Below are positions 47,296 through 57,804 of a stretch of 64,000 nucleotides of DNA, piece by piece. The stretch comes from Tetraselmis striata (Eukaryota > Chlorophyta > Chlorodendrophyceae > Chlorodendrales > Chlorodendraceae): assembly GCA_006384855.1 (NCBI GenBank), contig VCJN01000999.1:124001-188000 (forward strand). The letters run 5' to 3'. Both the position numbers and the translations under genes were made by a program. Positions within the stretch are counted from its first letter, which is position 1. Every line of letters begins with the position of its first letter. The notes below the pieces were generated by a model. That model was not told the DNA's origin. It saw nothing but the letters and a program-made list of their open reading frames with translations, and made no database searches.

Positions 47296-49214
47296 TAGTA
47301 CTAATAAGGACCTTCCGCAAAATGAAGGGGGGGCTTTTGTCCGGGACAGTTCGTGTTGTTAACGTGGAAATAAGTATAGAAAGCTCCCCCTCCAAATTTG
47401 ATTTCCTGATATCGCCTTCTGCTGCTACACCCCTCCACATAAGTCCGGGTTTTGCATTTTAGATCGCAAAGCGCATGCATGGGCGAGGATAACGCCGGCT
47501 GCATGTGCATACATGCCAACTACAATGGGAATAGTTCGGGCAAACGCCTATTGTGCGCTTTATACCCACCCGCGCGACAACACGACCATTTGTGGGCGCC
47601 CTTGAAAAAACGCGAAATCATTGCATGATGCGTTGGCGCTAGAAAATTGTGGGTTGCGCCAACCGTCCAAACCTATGGAAATAGCGGCACTCGTCGCACC
47701 AAACTCGGTGGATACGGCCCTTGGCATAAGTTGCACACACCGTGCGTGTAGGCCACTGAAAGCATGTCGCTATAGGCACGACGTGACACCCCAACGACAA
47801 GTTGGCCACTGTGGGGGGCAGTTTTGGGGTGAAAATGCCGCTGTTTCTGTGGCGAACGCACGTAGGAGAGGCGTTCGATGGCCCCCTTGGCGCAGGGCAA
47901 TGCTCTACTATGGGGGCGCGTGGTGGAATGCCAGTTGCACCGTTTCGTGGGCGGGGTGGCGCGGTAGGGGCGTGGACTTTAATTGATGTGAAATTCCTTG
48001 AAAAATGCTGTGGAAAATGGCATTTTGGCTGGTAGGTGTGTGTATCGCTAGGAGGCGGCACATGCCAAGTGTTGGTGGTCCGTGGTCATCCACACACATA
48101 ACGCTCTCGCGCAACCGAGTATGGGGCTTAGACACGCACTTGGCGCAAAGCCACGCGCCCGACATGGGTGGGCACATGAGGCAGTGAGGGGCAACTTGGA
48201 TGATCCTCTTTGGGGATTTTTTCCCGGGCCCCCAAAAATCGATTTTTGATATTGGAAGACTGATTTTGACGCAAATTTGAACGAAGAATTGCGTGGTATT
48301 TTCAAAAAGTTTTTCTGAGCAAACCCTGAGAAGTTATAGCGTTTTAAAGCCGAGGGGGTGTTGCTGAGCGTGGCCAACACTGATGCCATGTCAGTATCGC
48401 AACGCGACATGTACTAGCAGCCACCCACACGGCTGCACCCCAGCCAAATGCACCCGAGCCCCTCACCAATGTGTTTCCTCACGCGTTCATGGCCATCCCG
48501 CCGTGTGGTTGTCTATTCACGCGCGTCGGCGTGTGCGCGATACCGACCATGGTTTTGGTGCAGTTGCAGGCGACGCCCATCCACGCACCAAGTGCAGCGT
48601 GACACCCTAGTCAAATGTCTTTAAGCTCCGGTTTGAGCCACTCGTTATGCAGGTCTTATAAAACCCTCTGAGATTCCAGGGTTTCATCTCATATAACCTA
48701 CGTTCAGGTACCCTAGACTTCTGAAGTCTTGAGACTGCCGAAAAGGGACCCCAAACTTATGTGGAGGGGTGTAGCTCATGTAATTTTGACCTTATTCCGC
48801 ACCCAGGGGTTCCATGGACGTACCATCGCGGACTGGTACGTCGCGGGGCCTCGGCGCCCTATCGTCCGGCGCGGGTGTTGCGGCCACATCGCTTCCCGCG
48901 GTAACCCTTCCCGTAGTTCGGATTCCGAATACACCACGGAAAATATATGGCGTCCGGCACAGCCCCCGGCGGTGGTGCTATGCCATTCCTGCCACATGGC
49001 TCACCCACAAAACGAGCCGGCCACCAGGTCGGTCGTCGGTCAGTCCAAGAGACTGGCAAGAGGCCCATGGGGCGGGGGAGGGGGCACTCGTAGTTAGAGG
49101 GTTTGACCGCGATGGTGTTGTCTGGGGTACCGAATCGTCCGCGGATGCGGCATGAGGCAACAGCCCGCCCGCCCGTCGCCCGCAAAACGCGAGTAACAAA
49201 GTAGGCACCTGCTA
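47296..49214. other. No supportable gene
   Basis: Several 100-140-codon frames overlap on both strands in 47620-48190 and 48730-49150, but none has a motif, splice structure or coherent composition. They are probably decayed mobile DNA. Confidence 0.4.
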
Positions 49215-50667
49215 TTGTTGTCGACGGCCTCGACCCGCCGCGGCAAGGACGAGATCTTGAACGCGGCGCGCGCTGGGCGCGTCGTCAGCAATGCACGTGG
49301 GCCACGGCGCTACGCGGCCCGCCCGCACGCCGGGCGCGATGGCGCGGTCGCCTCGTTGGAGTCGCACCTGGCGGCCGCCCAATCATCAGCACAGGAGCAA
49401 CAGCTCGCACGCCGGAGCGTGGAGGAACAGCTGGCTGAGCTGCAGGCTGAGGTGATGCAGCTCCGTGAGGGCGAGGCGGTGCAGCCCGCCGAGCAGCCAG
49501 CCCGGCGGTTCAAGACAAGGACAAGCCGATATCCGGCATGCGCGTCTCACAATTTTGTGAAGGGCACAGTGGACAAGGCCTACACATGCCCGTGCTGCAA
49601 GGAGGTGATCCGCGATGTCCCCCCCAATAAGATCAAGAACGAACTGAGGGAATTTGCAAGGCTGCATGCTGCGGAGAGGTATGTTATCTCGAATTATTTT
49701 GCAGCGTTTGCATATGTATTAATATGCTTCATGCTGATTGGTAATACTATGTCGCTGGTTGTTTATAACTATATGCCCATTGCAGGTACCTCAAGCCCCC
49801 ACTGCTACACATCGGAGCCAAGCAAAAGATACATGATCTCTTGCACATCAACCTCCGCACCATGGCGGGCATGTACTACTACACAGTCCAGTGCCACTAC
49901 TGCGCTACCCCATCGTACATGCATGCGCTGCGGCAATGGATGCTCGACGAGCTCGACATCACAGTCAACAACAAGAAGAGAAAGAACAAGAAGCAAGATG
50001 CTGCCTCCATTGGCCGGAAGAGAAGTCCTTCATCGGCGTAGAGTGCATCAAGCTGATCGCCAAGTATGACAAGACGCTGGAGCACGTCAGGCAGACTTAC
50101 CCAACGGTCAGCGCCTCCGATGATGCGAAGGCGCACACCGCATGGGAAATCTGGATGAAGCTCTGGGAGCTGCTGTTGGAGCCCGTGGACCCATCTGCCA
50201 CCTCTGCACGTGCGGGAGGCTCGCGCACAACCGGTCAAGCAGGTGGCAGAGAAATTCGTGTAGGCATTCGGGCGAGAATGACGCTATCACTGTGTACTGC
50301 CACATTCTGCAGTGCCATATCCCTGATTACATAAGCTGGTATGGCGACCTGCTGAACTCTGGTTGTCACGGGTCTGAGCACGCTCACTTGGTCACAGACT
50401 GCCTACCGGAGGGGGCACTACTGGGCACCCAGAGTGCACGGTATGGGGAGGTCCTTGGCCACATGAACATTCATGAAAGCCACCAACATGGGCTGCCCAC
50501 ACCAGAGCGGCCGAAGCGTGGCCCACGGGTAAGAAGCGGGCTACGCGCACGTAGAGCCCCAACCCCCCACCCCCCTCCCCTCCCCCCACCCCCCGCGCGC
50601 ACCAAGCGGGCTGCGCCCACGGGAGCCGCAGCACCGCAGCCCTTCCCCCCCATAGAAACAGTGCAAT
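49215..50667 (+). pseudogene. Unclassified transposase-like relic
   Basis: Exon 1 (to 49681, ending before GTATGT) has a coiled-coil stretch (LARRSVEEQLAELQAEVMQL) and a possible zinc site (YTCPCCKEVI). After an intron with a TTGCAG acceptor at 49785, the frame continues YLKPPLLHIGAKQKIHDLL, INLRTMAGMYYYTVQCHYC. After a frame change near 50015 it reads KSFIGVECIKLIAKYDKTLE, and after another ITVYCHILQCHIPDYISWYG. The H-x-LR...CH-I-P-DY pattern recalls eukaryotic transposon proteins of uncertain class. The splice junction is convincing (R|YLK), but the frame changes indicate a dead gene. Confidence 0.45.
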
Positions 50668-52772
50668 AGCTTTTTCATGACAATTGCGATCCAAAGTTTG
50701 AGAGATGTAGTGAAAATAGTACAGCGCGCGGCTAGCGCCCCACCGCCGTCTTCCCATCAGCGAGCATCTTCTTTCTCTCACGCACTCTCTTGCGCTGCTC
50801 TCTCTCAAGGCGGGCCTGCGCATCTTCAAGCATGCCGGCATACCCAGGCATCTTTAAGCATGGGGCACTTAGAGCGAGAGCGACGAGCTCTCTCAAGACA
50901 CTTGCGCATGAGCGGCGCCATTCCTCAAATCGGGCAATGCACAAAGGTAGTGCAGAAAACGCCGCCACATACGGCGGCCGATGTCGGGATGCCATGTATA
51001 TAGTGAGGACGCGCGACGCGGATACGTCATGCATGACAACAACGGCCGTCCCGACGGCATGGGCGTCCTCCCTCGTTCGTTCAGGATTGTGCGGTAGGCG
51101 TTGCCGTCGTCGTTCATACCTGCTGTGACCCACGGCGGCCATGGCATGCCGCGCTCGTCCGCCACACCTAACATCCATACTGTGAACCATTGCAAGAGGA
51201 TGCTCCTCTGCGGGAGCCATGAAAGCCCGTCCAGTGACACGGGTACGGGTGCTGAAGTTCAATCCCCCCCTCCCTTTCCAACGAGGGCCCGCTATATGCA
51301 TCACCTTGTTGTGCAGCACATCTTATGGTCACCAAATTTCTCTCGGTTGCTAAACCGGGGCAAGACTGTTGGGAAACCACCTTAGGTGCACAAACTAGGT
51401 AATTAAACCACAATCACCGAGGGGCGTTGTCTATCGCTGCCGATGAAGTATCGCATGAGCGTGGCACGACGACTTGCAGCACTGTTGCGGATCAACCGCG
51501 ACCCTCACGCGCACATGTACGCAAAGCCGCTGTCGACTATGGCAACGAGCTGCTTGGAAGATGGCCGACGAGTGGTGATGGGTGTCTCAACGACCGGGAA
51601 AGCATAGCTCACGGGCGATGGGGCAGCCCGTACTTAAACATGGTGGCACCGGTAATTTAACCGGTTGAAATGACCACCATACTGCACGGTTGCTTGCACT
51701 AGGACAGTTACCATTGGTGGGAAATCCCATAAACATGTTATTCGGAACATATCGCATGAAATGAGACGGCGATGCGGCTCGCGCGTCTTTGTGCGCTGCG
51801 GTTCATCGGGGCCGCCAAGCAGGCCAGGGGCTATGCCGGGGGGAGGCTCTGCTGCTAGCTGCTCCAGCGCACGTTATTTATTATTTGTCTGCTCTGCCGA
51901 GCAGCCGGCTACGGCCTGTAATCCTCAGTCTTTGGTCGCTAATAAGGGTATACAGGATTACATAATTTAAAGGATTGCAGGATTACAGAGGATTACAGAA
52001 TCCTTGCTTGGGATTAAGGATTATACACGGATTACTTAAATATATAAGGAATACATGCATATCATCCCTTACATACATGTATATAAGGATATACATTTAA
52101 GGATAACTTTAAGGATTGCTTAAGGATTATGTAACTATGAGTATCTCCTACTGAACCATAGGAACTCGAAGTGCGGGGCGGCGACGACCAAGATAATCCT
52201 TATGCTGCGCAGTCCCCGAGGCCAGTCGCGGCGTCCGCTGAGTGCAAACACAGCATCAAAGACGACTCCGCCGCCGATGATACTGTTCCAAGTCCTCGTT
52301 GAATGGCGCGGGAGCAGCTCCTTCCAAGTAGCAGGAGGAAGCAACATACTGTCCGTGGCTGTGAAAATACCATACTGTCACGGCATTACCCTGCTGTATG
52401 ATCCGCCAGCCGGTGGGTCGTGGAAAAGGCTTCAGGGAGCAAACACAACCTACTTGCCCGGCGGCTCCCCTTGGCAGCCTTTGTCAGTTTGCCGGGCTAC
52501 TTCGTAACTCAAGGCGGATCAGTGGATAGCGTCTTCTGCACCGAGAAGCGAGATGCCGCTGCTTCTGGAAAGCTGAGCACGCAACAGGTCGCCCCTACTC
52601 GGCTCGTCTGACATCCGTGTACCCAAAAGCACAGTACCGCGGCTCGCATCAGGCTCGCCTCACCGCCGGGGATACGGGAGCCGGCCAGCGCGCCATTGCA
52701 GCACCTACTCCCCCCATTTCCTCGGCCGCAGCATATAATCCTTAATAGCAGGCGCACAAGGCGTCCGGCGGC
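50668..52772. other. Spacer with GGATTA-type repeats
   Basis: No gene supported. 51945-52140 is an AT-rich array of diverged AAGGATTA/GGATTACA words. The same TAAGGATTA/TAATCCTTA word occurs singly at many other places in the window. Confidence 0.5.
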
Positions 52773-54807
52773 ATGGAGGCGGCGCTGGACCTGCTGCGGC
52801 GGCTGCCGCCCTCGGAGGCGGTCGCCAACGCCGCCGTGCTGCGCGAGCTACTGCCGCGGGGCTCATCGGCGCCCCTGTTGGCAGCGTCCGACCAACCGCT
52901 GGCCGTCAAGTTTGACGAGGGCGCGCACCGCGAGTTTGTGGCATGCGAGTACAACCGTGACGGTGACTCCCACAGGCGCGCCCCGCCTGGCTCCACCGTG
53001 ACTGGAGACGCACAGGGATGAGGAGCGGTGCTGAGATGAGGCAAACGCCAGCGGCATCAGTGATGTTGGGTTTGGTTATCACGGGGTAGCGGCATCAGTC
53101 CTTCTGTTCTGAAAACCTTGCATTGCTTCCAGTACATATAATCCTTAAGGATTTCCTTTGATTCCATACTCGTCGCTATTTCAGAGCTTAAATTTAGACG
53201 CTGATTCTTTGCACGTATATGCCACGCTAGCGCCAGCAGCGATTCCATTAAATGACAAAGGATGGATGTATGCTGCCTGGCTCTCGCGGGATGACCCGTG
53301 ACCTCATCCAGCACCCCGGACGCACTGCAGGTCGCCCTGGAGCAACACCTACGTGCCGCCGCTCGGTGGCGGCGGCGTGCTGCCGGACGAGACCCTGCGA
53401 GAGCTGGAGGTGCAGGCCAACGAGGTGTTCAACGAGTACCGCCGCATGTGGGCGCCTCACGCTCCCAGCTCCTCAACCCCCTCCCGGTACTGGTACCTGG
53501 GTGTGGCCTCTTCGCCTCTCTGAAAATTTAGCATGTCGGTGCTGAATGCCCCCCCTGTTGGCAGGTACTACGGCGGCGGGACCTCCTCGGTCTACCTATG
53601 GAGCCAGGGCCCCGGCTTTGCAGGCTGCTTTGCGGTCAAGAAGGGTGCGCCCCAACAGCCCCCTCCTGCCCAACCCACCACCCTCCGGCACCACTCTGCC
53701 ACTGCCTACCCCCCCCCCCCCCCCCCCTCTGCCTCCTTTCCCTCTCACTGACCTGCGTGGGCCTGCGCAGAGGTGGAGGGCGAGGGGCTGGCATGCTGGG
53801 ACGCCATCCATCTCGTGACAGTGGAGCCGAGGGGGAGCGAGTTTGCGTACCGGCTCAGCTCCACCCTGCTCCTGAGCGCCTCCGCTACGATGCGCCGCTA
53901 CGGGCGCGGCACCTTCTCCCTGGACGGCGTGCTGCACCGCACGGCGGAGGAGGACTGCGCACTGGGGGAGGGCCACATTGCCAACATCGGCGGCATGATC
54001 GAGCGCACTGAGACCAACGTCCGCAATATGCTGGGCGAGGTGGCCGCCCCGCCAGCCCCCCCCTCGCTGCAGGCCCTCTGAATGCCCCGTCCGTGTTACC
54101 CCCGCACCCCATGCCCTTTTGCTGACGCTCCTCGACCACAGAATACCTCCCCCCCACTACCCCTTTGTCTCGGTGAATAGTCTTACTGCCCCCATGGCCT
54201 TGGTTGCCCCTGCCTCCATCCTTTTATTCTTTGATGTCCAATTTCCCCATGCAAATCGTGCCCCGTCACGGCGCGCTGCGCACAGGCACCAATAGGCTCA
54301 CATCGCCCCCCACGGTTTGCTACGCTGACCTTGTCTGCTGCCTGTATTGAAACCGCTCGACATATTCCTCATCTGCCTGCAGTACCTCTGTGCTACCCCT
54401 GAATCCTGGCCGCATTGTCGCATGTCTAGCAAGTTACTGGTGCATTCTGGCGATCCATACCCGTAGATAGGCCCATGGTTGTGTGACACTCGGGCTACGG
54501 CTGCACCCCTGCAACTGACAACCTGCTGTCACCGGGCGGCTGCCGCGTTCGAAGATTTGTCAAACACTATCTCCTGGTGTACTGTTTCGAATGTGTGCTG
54601 ACTCATCTAGGAGATGATGTGTTTTGTTGATGTTGGTCGATACTGGCACCTTGCTCGTCACGCCCTAAGCTAACCAGGGACTCTCCCTGGATTGTGGTTG
54701 CTGATGGTGGATGCCTCTGGTCGCGGCAGGTGTACTTTGGCAAGACCCGCGACGTGGTACACGTGCTGCGGGAGCCGGAGGAGCAGATCCGGCACCGCGG
54801 CATGTAG
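52773..54807 (+). CDS. CAPZB: F-actin-capping protein subunit beta (CapZ beta)
   Basis: Five exons join in frame: 52773-52975, 53331-53447, 53565-53644, 53771-54039 and 54730-54807, giving 248 residues (about 270 is usual). Landmarks in order are ALDLLRRLPPSE, SDQPLAVKFDE, CEYNRDGDSH|R|SPWSNTYVPPL, LRELEVQANEVFNEYRRM, GGGTSSVYLWSQGPGFAGCF, CWDAIHLVTVE, AYRLSSTLLL, GHIANIGGMIE and the C-terminal VYFGKTRDVVHVLREP. With the alpha subunit it would cap actin filament barbed ends. Intron 1 appears to use a GC donor (CACAG|GCGCGC): only that choice preserves the Arg codon and SPWSN. The C-terminal actin-binding tentacle is short, ending about ten residues after the VHVLREP block. Intron 3 holds a sense poly(C) run (53711-53727). 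Confidence 0.92.
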
Positions 54808-54916
54808 CACGCTGCGCGACCCAAGCCCGGCACCCCAAGCCGCCCGCGCCAACACCTGCCCCCTATCCCCCCCCCCCCCCCCCCCCCCCCCGTGTGAACA
54901 ACCATCGCTGGCCGCG

Positions 54917-54921
54917 TGTAA
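54917..54921 (+). promoter_or_regulatory. TGTAA poly(A) signal of the capping-protein gene
   Basis: TGTAA 110 bases after the TAG stop at 54805-54807, just beyond a C run at 54869-54890. Confidence 0.55.
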
Positions 54922-55411
54922 AGCAGAGCGCAGCGATTGCCTCACTGCAGGTTCCCATGCTAGCTATGGTAGTCTGCAGTCTGCATCCGCCACTGGTTGC
55001 ACGCGCTTGTACTATTGGCGGTGTCACCTTGCCGAAACGCCCTGATCCACCTGATCTCAATGCATTCCCGCAGCGGCACAAGCGCGAGCAGCTCCACGGC
55101 GCGGTGGCACACGCTGCTGGATCGTCAGGCGGCGCCAGATTACCCCCCCCCCCCCCCGCCCCTCAGTGCCCTTTTATGGAATGTTGTGACCCCTGAGGGC
55201 AAGAACCCCTGGCTCATCAGCACGGCGTGGTTTGGGCCTGCCAAGCCCTCTCCACAACTAGGGTTTGCTGCGTCGCGCCGCAGAAGCCTGTAGCCAGCGC
55301 CCTTCTGGGCGCTGTCGCAGTAACCAGCCGGCATATGCATGACTGCGCCGACGTGCATGCTGCACGGTGGAGGCGCGCCCGGGAGAGGGGGTGGGGAGGG
55401 TCACTTTAGGG

Positions 55412-55416
55412 TTACA
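55412..55416 (-). promoter_or_regulatory. TGTAA poly(A) signal of NHP2
   Basis: TGTAA on the minus strand, 62 bases past the NHP2 stop codon. It faces the capping-protein signal across about 490 bases. Confidence 0.6.
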
Positions 55417-55477
55417 AATGCCTGGCGGGCACAGGGGTGGGCTGGGGCGCCGCCTCAGGCTGGGCGTAGCCGCCTGC

Positions 55478-56280
55478 CTACGGGATGTACTGCACCGCCT
55501 TCATCTTCTTCTCCACCTCCGCGTACGCCTCCGCGAACTCGGCGTCCTCCTCCGCCTTCCCCTTGAGCGGCTTGGGCAGCAGCAGCATCACGCTCGTCGG
55601 CCGCTTGGTCTGCCCGGCGGCGCCCAACTCCTGCAGGCACAGCCGGGGGAGCTGTCTCTCAGGGGGGGGGGGGGGGGCTTGGGGCGAGTGCAGGCAGGGG
55701 AGGGCAGCGAGTGTGTTTCGAGAGGATAAGGGGAAGCAGGGGGAGGGGCTCTCACCTCCTTGGAGTCGATGTACACGTAGGGCACGTCCCTGTCCTCGCA
55801 CATGATGGGGAGGGGCGTGATGACGTCGATGGGGGAGATGTCGCCCGCGATGATGCACAATCTGCTTGCGTACAGAAGCAAGGAGGGCACAGCCGGTGAG
55901 CATGCTGTGCACATAGGGCAGGCGGCATGCTGTGGACACTGGCCAGCTTCAGGTCCTCTTGCAGCCCCACTGTGGTAAGGGGTGACCATCAACATAAAAT
56001 AGGCTCCTCTATTGATAGCAGAAAACCCCGAGGAATTCACTGGGGTTCTGGAGTGCGGGGAGGTGGAAATCTGCTCGTACCCCTTCACGTTTTTCCGCAG
56101 CGCCTTCACGACCTCCTTGACCCCCCGCTTCACCTGCTTCTTCTTCGCCGCCTTCTTCGCCAGCTTGAGCACCTTCTTCTTCAACTTGTCGTCCGCCAGC
56201 GGCTGCGCGATGGCGCACATCTGCTTCGCGGCGGCCGGAGCGTCCTCGCTGGCCTCCGCCCCCTTCTTTGACTTGCCCAT
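55478..56280 (-). CDS. NHP2: H/ACA ribonucleoprotein subunit NHP2 (L7Ae/L30e family)
   Basis: Three exons, 56280-56081, 55861-55756 and 55630-55478, join to 152 residues, the usual NHP2 length. After a Lys-rich N-terminus (KKKVLKLAKKAAKKKQ), residues 50-152 form the L7Ae fold: VKRGVKEVVKALRKN, G|LCIIAGDISPIDVITPLP, CEDRDVPYVYIDSKE and LGAAGQTKRPTSVMLL. NHP2 binds H/ACA guide RNAs with dyskerin/CBF5, NOP10 and GAR1 in the nucleolus and supports rRNA pseudouridylation. NHP2 is preferred over 15.5K/SNU13 because of the long basic N-terminus and the SPIDV/CEDRDVPYV block. Exon 1 to 2 splits a Gly codon. Intron 2 carries a sense poly(C) run (plus-strand G at 55662-55677). The ATG at 56280 is the only one in frame before the Lys-rich region. 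Confidence 0.92.
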
Positions 56281-56689
56281 CTCTGCGACGCCCCGAGCCT
56301 CCCAGCTATAGCCTGCCGCCAAGACTGAGTACGCAGCTGCCCGGCAAGGGTGGCGGCAGCTACGTCGACGCGGCTGTGTAGGCTGTCGACTCGGCGGCCC
56401 CGGCGGCGGCTGTGTGGAACCTGATGGATCGGTGGCAAGGCTGAGGCTGTGACTGAACACAGCAGATGGCTAGGACTCGGGTGCCCGCTAGCGAGATATT
56501 GTGGGACGGTAGGGAGAGGGCAGCGTTGGGGGCGAAGGGTCTGTCTAGTGGCCCAAGCGCATGCACGGGCGAACACGCGATACCCAGGCCGCTCCGCTGG
56601 ACGCCGGCGTGATGGCGGTGCTGCCGCGCCGCCGCGCCGCCGCGCGACGAGGCCAGGCCAGGGACGGGACGTCAAACGACTTATCACTA
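56281..56689. other. Upstream region of NHP2
   Basis: Promoter side of NHP2 and GC-rich. The frame continues open upstream of the start but has no acceptable start codon or homology, so it is taken as 5' flank. No regulatory site could be named. Confidence 0.5.
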
Positions 56690-56868
56690 GCCTTTAATTA
56701 GTCTGCTAGCAGAATGCTTCGGCAATTTGCTTGATGACTATATAACGATAAGGGAGCGCGTCGCTTACCCGGGGCTTTCCGTAATGGGATCGCTGCGAAA
56801 ACGGCCGTCGTAGACGCTGCAAGGGTTTCACCCCTGGTTTCACTGGTGCCAGTCCTGTCCTGGGGACC
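56690..56868 (+). mobile_element. LINE 3' end, short copy
   Basis: Matches the last 170 bases of the LINE at 2431-3140: GAATGCTTCGGCAATTTGCT, GGGCTTTCCGTAA, AACGGCCGTCGTAGACG and TTTCACTGGTGCCAGTCCTG. TTTCAC-CCCTGG is partly duplicated. Severely 5'-truncated. Confidence 0.75.
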
Positions 56869-56899
56869 AAAAATAAACGGATTATTAACGGGGATGGTT

Positions 56900-57331
56900 T
56901 CATCAGGCATCATGGGAACTGGGCAGTCTGCCGAAAGTGTGCGCAGGCTCTTTTCGGGAAGGGTTTGGCGTATGAAGGTGTGCAAATCTATATTTCAAGG
57001 AAGGGTGGGGGCGCAGGCATATTGCCGAAAAGGTTCTTTGGCAATATTAACAGCTTTTTGGAGGGGCCAAAGGGCCTAAGAGGCAGACCCGCGAATTTGA
57101 ACGAAGTAAAGGGAGGTTGGGTGTGGCTGTCGCGGTGCGACCCCATTATTGTGGGTGCGCCACGACAAAGGAAGATGGGGACAGGCAAGGCCCCTAGCCT
57201 GGTGCTTTAAAGCACACGACGAAGCAACATGCGGGAGCAGCGCTACCCGGGATGGCTGCGTCGGAAACCGCACGCAAGTGGTGTCGTACGGGAATACGGT
57301 GTTGATGCAGCTCCTCGAGGCGCTGCGGATC
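56900..57331 (-). pseudogene. Distal part of the interrupted CACTA transposase
   Basis: Immediately past the gypsy LTR the minus strand reads DPQRLEELHQHRIPVRHHLR before decaying into stops. This frame is the one that continues codon-for-codon from ARSQDGA on the other side of the gypsy element (62348). It is therefore taken as the same transposase gene, split by the insertion. The remainder has no recognisable motif. Confidence 0.4.
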
Positions 57332-57685
57332 TGTAAGTACTCGTGGCAGTACTTAGTGAAACAGGGATCTTCCTCGTAGCGTTTGGCGAATTGAGTCGTT
57401 GGTTGCTGAATGTAATCTCTCACAACATGCTGGTGGCATTGGATATTTATCCTATAGCGGTCCAACTGGGCACCGCGGACAGGCAGCTAGTAGCGCTATC
57501 CTGATGATTAGGAGTTGTAGCGCGTACTGTATTTATGTTACAAGGAATATTTATTACTGGCGCCTGGTTGTGGCCGTACCAGTACATAATACGCGTGCTG
57601 AAATATCAGCAGTACAACAGTAAGATTACTTGGCCATAAAACGTCGCAGGTGGTATTAGGGTAGTCGCTAGGCGCAACCCTAACA
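57332..57685 (-). repeat. 3' LTR of the chromovirus
   Basis: 354 bases, TG...CA ends, aligned throughout with 61991-62347. Contains GCCAGTAATAAATATTCC-type AT-rich sequence on the minus strand that may hold the transcription end. Confidence 0.9.
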
Positions 57686-57698
57686 TTCCCACCCCTCT
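57686..57698 (-). other. Polypurine tract
   Basis: AGAGGGGTGGGAA on the minus strand abuts the 3' LTR. This is where plus-strand priming would occur. Confidence 0.7.
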
Positions 57699-57804
57699 GA
57701 TAAATGACGAACTGGAAAGTGTCTTTTCGCGTCGCCGATGGCCTGGCCCAGATGTCGGTTGGCGGTGGAAGCGTGATATAGCAGTGTCTCAGCAACAGTA
57801 CGTG

